From: Ectocarpus siliculosus
Taxonomy: Eukaryota; Sar; Phaeophyceae; Ectocarpales; Ectocarpaceae
Assembly (NCBI GenBank): GCA_000310025.1
Contig: FN648772.1
Span: 6,710 to 37,448, forward strand
Reading direction: 5' to 3'
Length of the DNA stretch: 30,739 nt
Below are positions 11,373 through 20,300 of this stretch, one piece after another. Within the stretch, counting starts at the first letter, position 1. The number at the start of each line of letters is the position of its first letter. The notes below the pieces were generated by a model, which saw nothing but the letters and a program-made list of their open reading frames with translations, was not told the DNA's origin and ran no database searches. The translations under genes were made by a program, and so were the position numbers.

Positions 11373-14300
11373 ATGAAGGTCGACCCGTCCTGCGTCGTTC
11401 GGTGTAAAATGATAAATGGGAAAGGTGGACTGCGTAAAGATCCAGCGGTCTTTTTCGGCAGTGGCAAATAAATATGCAACCACATGTCGCAAAAAAAAAA
11501 AAAGTTGAGCGGCATACTCTACACTGTACTATGGTTCGCCGTGGCAGGAATATCCCATCCAGTTAGGTCGTTGCGGTAGTACGCGGACGTCGTTCGGCGT
11601 CTAGTCCATACTGCTGTTGCAAAAACACAGCAGTAATCGAGTTATGCATGAATTTTTTTGCTCTGGTTCACTTTTGCCTCCACAACCCGAGAATCCCACT
11701 GCTGTATCTCGACCTACAAGACTCCAATCAACAAACCAGCACTGGCAGAAGTGCGTGGAAGATGTTGTGACAGCACAACTAAGTCGACACTCGTACGACT
11801 TCCATGTACAGTCGGCGTCTGGTCCATACTGCTGTAGAAATACAAAAATTGAGCCATCTTTTTTTTATTTATTTCCATACTAATAACAAGAAATGTATCA
11901 CGTCACGACGACCATCCTGTGAGTATATATATAACATGATTCGTGAGCATAGGTGAAATCACTTCAAAACAGCCCTTTCGATAAAATACCCCCGTCAACG
12001 GGATGAGCTCAAGTTTTTTGAGTGAGTGGGGAAAGGAACCTGATCCCTGCCACTCTGTCTGGCAATGTAGTGCACATTTGGAAATTCGGCAATACAGTGC
12101 ACCCCTAGAAAATGGGACAACACAACTTCCAAGTAGTTTTCGGTAGCGGATACGATTATTCCATGGTCACCAGGGGACGCTTGGAAATCCTCCCCGGATT
12201 GAGGTTTCCAGCCGAGCGTCAGGCGACGCATTCGACAAAGGTTTCCGGGAATGTATACGTTATCCAGCAGTCGTAGCGCTGATTGTTGTCCTAATGCGAA
12301 CTATATTGCCGGGTGTACTGCAATGGAGACTCTTTCCCCCTTGTGCCCAACTTGAAGTTAGTCTTTGATCACATTATCTGCACATCCAGCAATGGACCGT
12401 AGTACATAGACAATTTAGTCATGGCAGGACGGCGTGACAAAGCTAACCTGGTTGTACTGTGTCTGCCGCTTCCCGTATGATACTTCAGAAATTGATGTGG
12501 TAACATAACCTCTTTTGCCACAATTGCATACGTTACGAAATGAGCAGTGGCCAAATCGGGTACACCCGGTCCAACCACGGCCATAATCGGGTACCCGTAC
12601 AAGATGCTGCTGGGAGCGACCGCATGACATCATCTAATTCGCCGACGCCCACCCCTACCCGACCTTGACTGTCTTTCCACCAGGTGCTCCCCATCTTGGC
12701 TACCCACCCCCCGGAGGTACCCGATTTTCCTTTCCCCTACCCGAAAATGGCTGGGCTGTTCGGCGAAAACCCATCACACAACCGCGGGTCGGACGCACAC
12801 CGCTGGCCGCTTGTTTGTAGCCAGTGAGAAAGAGGCGAGGCAGAGAGCATGTCATGTCTATTTTTAACATGCATGCGTCTCGTGTGTGTCGCATCTCTTG
12901 AGCTATTCATCCAGCTCTTCTTGATCATCTGCACCGACCACCTGCCGTTTCCCCCAAGCGAGAGTTCCACCGCCGGCGGTGGGTCCGCCTCTGCCCACCG
13001 TCGGAACCTCCGAATTCGACGGCAGGGCATTGCTGACATGTGCATGTGGGAATGGGTTTTGGCCGAACAGCCAGCCATTTTCGGGTAGGGGAAAGAAAAA
13101 CGGGTACCCCTCCAGCGGGTGAGTAGCCAAGATCGGGTGCACCCGGTGGAAAGACGGTCAAGGTCGGGTAGGGGCTGGGGTCGGCCAATCGGATGGTGCC
13201 ATGCGGTCGCTAGTAGCAGCACCTTGTAGGGGTACCCGATGATGGCCGTGGTTGGACCGGGTGTACCCGATTTTGGCCACAGCTCTTACACAGAAATAAT
13301 GATATGCTTATCATGAACTCTGTGGGGTTACGTGGAAAGACCCGATGACCTCTTACATCCACCAGTGGCATCATTGGTTCAGTGGTAGAATGCGTGATTG
13401 CCATTCACGCGACCCGTGTTCGATTCACGGATGATGCATCTTCTTTTTCACCCGATTTATTTAGGGTCGTTCTTATCGACCAATAAAACACGAAAAAAAA
13501 AACGAAACCGTGTTTTCTTGAACACATATGGAGGCGTTTTTCCCCGAAAACGTGAAAAGGAGCCGGGTTTGGGGCTTGCTACTTTAACGAATCCGTGTTT
13601 TTGACAGAAACATCGGACAAGCGCACCGCGGGCGCTGTAACATCACTGAGAACGCTAGAAAGACCTGCCAGACTCACGTCCAGGTCTGTTGTGGAGATGG
13701 ACAAGCGGCAGAAGCGGCGTTCAGTCCGTTCTTGGCCCAAAACTAGGCATTGCGTGATGCTCTCGTCTTCAACTGCTGCTGTTGGTGCTGTTTTTGTTTT
13801 TTCAATCACACATAGCAAACACGGAAACAGTAGAACGAGTACAGCAGCAGCACCAAGACCTCCAACGCGCTGATTCCTTCGGTTCGGCTGTCTATATGAT
13901 ACCATCTCCCGGCGCCGTGCTGCTTCGTGGGTATTGGGTGCTTGGATGCTGCTCAATAAAGTGTGTGAGAGACGTGTGCCACCTCACCAAAATGCCGTTG
14001 GAAAAAATGCGGCGAGATAATCTGTTTTTGGTCGGACGCATCAACATCAATCCAAGGCACCACGCAGCAGTAGAGCAACAGGGCCTCCGACACACTAATT
14101 CTTTCGGAATGGCCATCTATATGATGCTGGCCGTCAGCGCGGCTGCCGCCCTATGATTGTTGAGCTCGTCTACCTTTGGGCAGGTGGTGGTCAAAGATGG
14201 GAGTCGCAACCGTGAAAAATGAGCTGGCAAACTGAAGAAATAGCAAGCAACACCAAGGTGGCGACACTCTGCCCTGCGCCTGTTGTTGCTGAAAACTGAA

Positions 14301-17300
14301 AACAGCAGGCCAGGTGGACGGAATATTTCTAACTGTGTTGTCCTCTGTGTCGGGTGCTGCTTGTTGCGCTTTCACCGCTGCTCTATGGTGAGCAGTACCA
14401 TGTCAACCTGTTGTGTGTCGAGCAAAACGTGTATTCAGGGAAAGAAACGAACTCTTCGCGATGACATCACGATTAGAACAAGCGAAAAATAATCGGATCT
14501 TCTTTTCACCGTTCCGTGAAAAGAAGCGTTTTTTTTTCGTTGCGTTAACAACGACCCTTACCACATGTTTTTGCCGACTTGTTTCCTCGTTATTCCTCTC
14601 TCGCCGCGCCGGCCTACGTATGTACAGTTAGTTAGCCATGCGCCTGACTCTGTTTTTGGGCCAAATTTCTGTCCAGCGGATGTTCTTTCGAACAGTCCAT
14701 ATTGCTGAAATTTTTATTTCATAGCCAATCAATCCCCGCATTTTTGGCAGCCACGTCAGTTTGCCAACCGAAAAGACTGAACATCGGCTGTGGTGTGTCC
14801 TGTTTTTTTTTCTAGTTGACAACGAAATGGGACTGCTGCAGACACCCCAGTTCCCACCCGGCTGTGGGGCTGCAGGGACATTGCATAGAGAGCAGAACAG
14901 TCACCGCTACTCATGGCGTAGAAACGGTCCATTAAGCGGCAGTAGCACCGGCGGCAGGGCCGTTGCGCCCGGGCAAAAATTTCGGAGATGAGCGGAAAAA
15001 GCACCGATCGATGGGAAGAGTGGGTAGAGGTGGGGTCTGATTTTTTTCGAACAAGGTACAAAAAAGCAACTGAGCCGCCGCCGCCCTTCCCATCCCTCTA
15101 TGGGGTTCAAGAGACATTGCGAGCAAAGTCAGACAATCAGTGCTACTCATGGTGCAGGAACTGGAGTAACAGCTGCAGTAGCGCCGGCCGCAGAGCCGTT
15201 GCCCTTGGGCACAAATGTCAGATGAGCGGCAAAACAAACACCGATCGATGGAGAAGAAGCGGGTAGGGTCTGATTTTTTCAATATGGTGCAAAAAAAAAG
15301 GAATCGAGCCGCCGCCGCCTTTCCCAACCCTACACGGGGTTGAAGAGTCACTGCGAGGAAAGCAGGGCACCCGGTGCTACTCATGGCGCAGGAACGGTAG
15401 CAACAACTGCAGTAGTGCCCGCGGTAGAGCTGTTGCGCCCGGGAACAAATGTCAGAGATGAGCGGAAAAACAACACCCCCCGATGAGAAAGAGCAGGCAG
15501 GGTCTGATTTTTTTTCAACATCGTACAAAATGGAACTGAAGCTGCCGCCACCCTTCCGAACCCTACACGGGGTTGAAGAGACACTGAGAGGAAAGCAGGT
15601 CACCAACTGCTACTCATGGCGCAGGAACGGTAGGAAGAGCTGCAGCGTAGCGCCGGCGGTGGAGTCACGCAATGTCGCCCAAGAGTCGGTTCATGGGCAA
15701 AAAAAAGAACAACGCATGAAAAGTTCAATTTCACGCAACAAAATATGAGCTCCTTCAATAGCTGGCCGCGCCTGCTTCGTCCCCGCTCCCAAACCCCAAA
15801 CAGACCACCCCTTCGCACACTCCCACCTAGCGATGCTCCCTCTGAGCTCGCTCCCTACGTGTTCGCTACGTAGACGGCAGTTGGTCTCCACGCCGTTGAC
15901 CCGTCCCTCGGTATGAATCGGCTGGTTTGTGGTTACCAGTTTTTTTTTTTTTCTTACAGCGTGGGACTTTTTGGACCGTGCGTCACCCAAAACTACCCAA
16001 TCTTGGCATTCGTTTTGAGAGATGTTGGCGAAGCGGATTCTGGAGCGGTTTCTTGTATCACTTCCGTAAACACCAGAGCTACAATCTGATCGGACGCCAT
16101 TGTGATTGAAGTTGCACACGTTCGTGGCAGCGGGTGAAAAAGGCTAAAAATCACGTGTTTTTAGAGGGTTTGATGGGAAAGAACACGCCGATTGAAAAAC
16201 TATCCGATGACTCCATAGATGTGTTCTATTCACGGGTGTGTACTGAACTGCAAGAGCCAGTTCGTTCGTGGCATCGAGTATTTCATGTTTCCCTCTCGCT
16301 GTTTAATATCAAGTCAAAACAAGATTCGGCGTCGTCAACCGGACGAGCGGAAAAACTTTGTTTTGGCCAGAGAAAGCCGAATAGCCGTGCCACGCGCATA
16401 CAACATTGGGGGGTCAGGCGCAGGGCTAACAGTCCAAGCAATTTTTTTTTTTTCGTTGTTCACTGCGCTATTATTGTTAGCCTTGGCTGGTCAAGTATTC
16501 TCCTGTTTGGTTTATTTTGTATGGCCTCGCGTGTCGAGTGAGAGCGACGGGCTCTCTATGTACGCCTATCTCTGTGGTCAGCATGTTACTTGCGACGTCT
16601 GACCTCCTGGGTCGTGTGTCGTATGTTGTCTTTCATTCCACCGCGTCTGTGGTGGCTTCCGGGCCCTATTAGCACGCTTCGTTTAAAATGATTGAAACAA
16701 TAGACACCTTGGGTAGTTTACCGGCAACAACGGAAGGCGTCAGCGTCACTTGGATCTAAATTGTGGACGCTATTATTATAGAAGTTCTTGGGCAGGGATC
16801 GGAACAGCTGTCACGTAAGCAAATGGTAGGTAAAACAACAGCATCACCTTTACAACAATACACTATTCACAACTACACTGTACAAGGCGGGACAAAAAGT
16901 TCATTTGCTTCCGGACATTCATATTGACGACCCTACTGCCCCGATCAACAGCATCATTGGTTCAGTGGTAGAATGCGTGATTGCCATTCACGCGACCCGT
17001 GTTCGATTCACGGATGATGCATGTATTTTCTCTTTTTACCCAGCCGCTCTTTCGGATCTTTGTCCGAAGCTTGTACATACTATTTTGCTCACCTTCTCTG
17101 GGCCGAACCTGCCGACGTATACCAACAGCAATCCTTCCGGGTTTCCGAAAGTCAGACGATTCCGCACATCGGCGTTGCTGGGTTTGTTTTGATAACACGC
17201 AAAACGGGCAGAGTGTAGGATTGACACCAGCAACAGCGAATATCCTCCAAAGGACTCAATGGAGACACCAGCAGAGCGCAAGTGAAAATCAAGAGGGGCA

Positions 17301-20300
17301 TCGGGCGAGAGTGGATCTGTCAGGGTATGTCCGCCAAAAAAAAAGAACGCGGCACACCAACATTCTGTACAACTACATCAAATTTAGCTGACAAAAAAAG
17401 TCGTCGTTGTCAAAGCTGTGCAAATCTAGGAGAACGCTCGCAATCTGTGGATAACGGCAATATGGGGTGGTTGCGGCTGTGTAACCAAATTAGCCTTACA
17501 TGGCAGGATCTGTACAGGGTACGAAATCTTCACAAAACAAACGCAGTAGTGCCTCGACCTCAGGTAACTCAAACAAATACCGATCAAAACATCATGACGT
17601 TACTGCAACAGACGTGGGATCCGAACGTCAACGAAAGCATCAACAGAATATGCATGGCTTGTGTCCATGATGCTCAAAGGTGACGCGTTTTAAGGGCGCC
17701 AGCAGGCAAGCACTTCCAATGTTGACTGATTTTGAAAAAAAGTGAGAGCACCGGAAAACGCACACGAGAGACACAAGACCAGTCGGAAGCCTTCGGGAAA
17801 AAAAGAAATCGTTAATTCTCACACAGGGCGGCAGTAGAGGCTACTCAAAACATACATTTACATTTTACGCGTCTACCTCCACACCCCTCCTTTGAAATAA
17901 AGATGAAAAATCACACAACTCTAAATTCAAGTAAAGAGAGCCAGAACGTAACAGCACTACACCTCCTAGCCCACTTTCTTGCGGCAGACGCGTTATATCT
18001 TAGGCAGACAACACACACGCCTACATATACTTAAATCCGTTTCGGAAAGCGACTCACGAACTGGTAGTCCACGAACTAACCTAAAATTCCCTCAACAATC
18101 GCCAAATGATTTGAAATAGTTTAGAACGATAGGCGACCGTATCTTGCTATGTTTTCTTCCATACAACATCGATCTGTTCTCTGCCCATGGCCGTTACAAC
18201 GTCCGTGGTCGCTGCCTTCCCAACAAGGGCATAGACAAAAAACAAGAGGAAAAAAATAGTAGTCTCACCTAACGTCGGGCCTAAACTGTCCAACCTTCAC
18301 CCCGGTCTTGATTATGTGATCACAGACGACGCCTCGCCCCGCCAGCTTTGCCTGGATACGTTCAGGTTTCAAGTACATACAGACGAGGGCAGAAGCGTAT
18401 TGCCAGTAGGTGTACAATATGTTGTTGGCACCTGTGTCCGTCTTGCACAGCCGATTGGTTTGAAGCAGCGTTTGCATGAATCCTGGCTTCCAAGATGCAT
18501 ATTAGAGTTGCATCCCAGAGTTGCATCACACGCGAACTTCGCTTCGCCATCTTGCCGTGACAAAACCATTGGGTAGACTTTTAAGGCATCGCACACGACC
18601 ATCAGCTGGCTCTCGCTACCCTTGTTCCAATGAAGATATTCGATGGTGAGCAGAAACATCATTAGTTGGGCACCAGAAGTAAAAATATACGGCCAGTTCG
18701 TGTTTAGGAAAAGCGTTGAACCCGAGGCATTTAGATTTGGTTTGGTGAAGAAATCATGTTTGCTCAAGAACACAACCGTTGCAACGCACGTTCACACATG
18801 CCGCGTTTGAAAATTTTGCACTCATGTTGTGTGTGAAACTACCATACCCCAGGGAACGTTCACTGCGTGAATGAGCGTACATGTAGGCGTGTAGAAAACA
18901 TTCCCCTGGTGGTGTAAGGTCGGGAAGAGGGTGACAATTAAAAATAATTGGGTTCGATGTCAGAGATTCAATATGGTCATAATCCAACAGTACGGAAGCG
19001 CGGGCTCGCTTGAGTATTTTCAGCGGAAGTTATTAGTTGACTGAAACGTAAAAAGCAAAAGAGCATCAAAGGCAACAACCGCAAAAGGACGGATTTGTCG
19101 GGGACGAGCACCGCGTTACATCCATTTGATACGACCCTGGATAGAAGGACAGTTCAGTAACCAGACGTTAGCAAACCAGGAAAGAGGAAAGCAGAAAGCT
19201 CAAACAGCGACGTAGTGAGACGGGACAATGCGAAAAAAAAAATTGACGATCGCGTGATGACGATGTTTATTTTCATAATTAGTGCCATTTTCGACGCATA
19301 CTTGCCGTGCGGCCGACCCCTGTTTGCTGCGTATCATTGGAAAGTCGTTTGGATACTGCTGAAACTGAGTTCTTACTCGAGATCACCTTATCCTAGCCAT
19401 GCCAACGCCATTTACAACCCAATCGATCACCATACGCCATTCACCACACCTGATGCCGACTACTAACATTCTACGAACTACCTTAAAGGACGGAGAAGTG
19501 GTCGCACAGCTGTCGAGGAGCCGGCTCTCGACCCCCTCCTTGAACGTGATCAGCGAACCCGCAATAGGCGCCACATTCAACTCTGCCAGCAGCTCCTGAT
19601 GGATGGTTGTATGTATAGTATTGAAATCAAAAACGCTCAGTCCAAGCATTGAAAACGTAAGTCACTAGTACGTACGGGGTCGGTGTCAATGTGATCACGA
19701 GCCACGCTCCACTCGCGTATTGCTCCTAGACACTGGCTAATATCCGATAAAAAAAACGTGTCGATATTTTCTGTGGCGATTCCGGGATTTCAACCGAACA
19801 GCTCCGAGGAGACCAACAAACAATTGGCAAGGCTTGGAACAACCCCGTTTGCTCCGGGTGTGTCATCGATAGTACACGGTGCTTTTTAGTACGGTCATGC
19901 GGTGTTTACACGAACGTCGGTGCGCCCTGAACCAACAACTCCGACGTCGCTGCATGACTAACAACACGAAGAGCAACGGAACCGTTGCACGGCAACACAG
20001 GAAGTGTCACAACATTGCATGACATACTACTGCATTGTCGGCGACGGCATAGCAACGATACAGCAAAGAGAAAAAGGGCAGCGGTTCCGGTTGAAGAACA
20101 AGTATTCGAGAGAAAATCGGGTTTAAGGGAATGCTTTTGCTTGTCCCGACCATTAATTGAAGATACAACCGGTTTAGGAGAGTGTTTGTTGGCTTGTCCC
20201 AACCCTCTCTTGAACCGTAGCCGCTACTGTACCCGAATTCGCCTTCTTGAGACGGACATAGATACCTGTACGTCGGTGTGCACAGAGCCAACAACAGGTA

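Larger units (their letters stand above)
7673..17092 (-). other. Intron 7 of the GT4 gene, 9.4 kb
   Basis: It runs from donor AAG|GTGAGC (17092) to acceptor TGTGGCAG (7673), both phase 0, between VGRFGPEK and RLDKL. The other introns of the gene are 105-1,797 bp. The intron holds four antisense tRNA-Gly genes, a duplicated flanking unit, a foldback element, a 233-bp tandem array and microsatellites. The rest (about 9.7-11.9, 13.4-14.8 and 15.7-16.9 kb) shows no recognisable gene. Open frames there, including one of 212 codons at 10460-11098 (+), are low-complexity and are treated as chance. Confidence 0.75.

Noticed and set aside
13398-13604. Plus-strand frames starting inside tRNA copies 3 and 4 (also 16981-17391)
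   Set aside because: They begin with the same residues only because the tRNA sequence is the same, and they are not protein genes.
14932-15606. Minus-strand open frame of 224 codons with internal repeats
   Set aside because: It lies wholly on the 233-bp tandem array, the repetition is of DNA rather than protein, and the residues are Cys/Ser/Phe-rich without a domain.
18369-18773. Minus-strand open frame of 134 codons above exon 6
   Set aside because: It lies mostly in intron 5 in another frame, with no family-like sequence. Exon 6 alone continues the enzyme.
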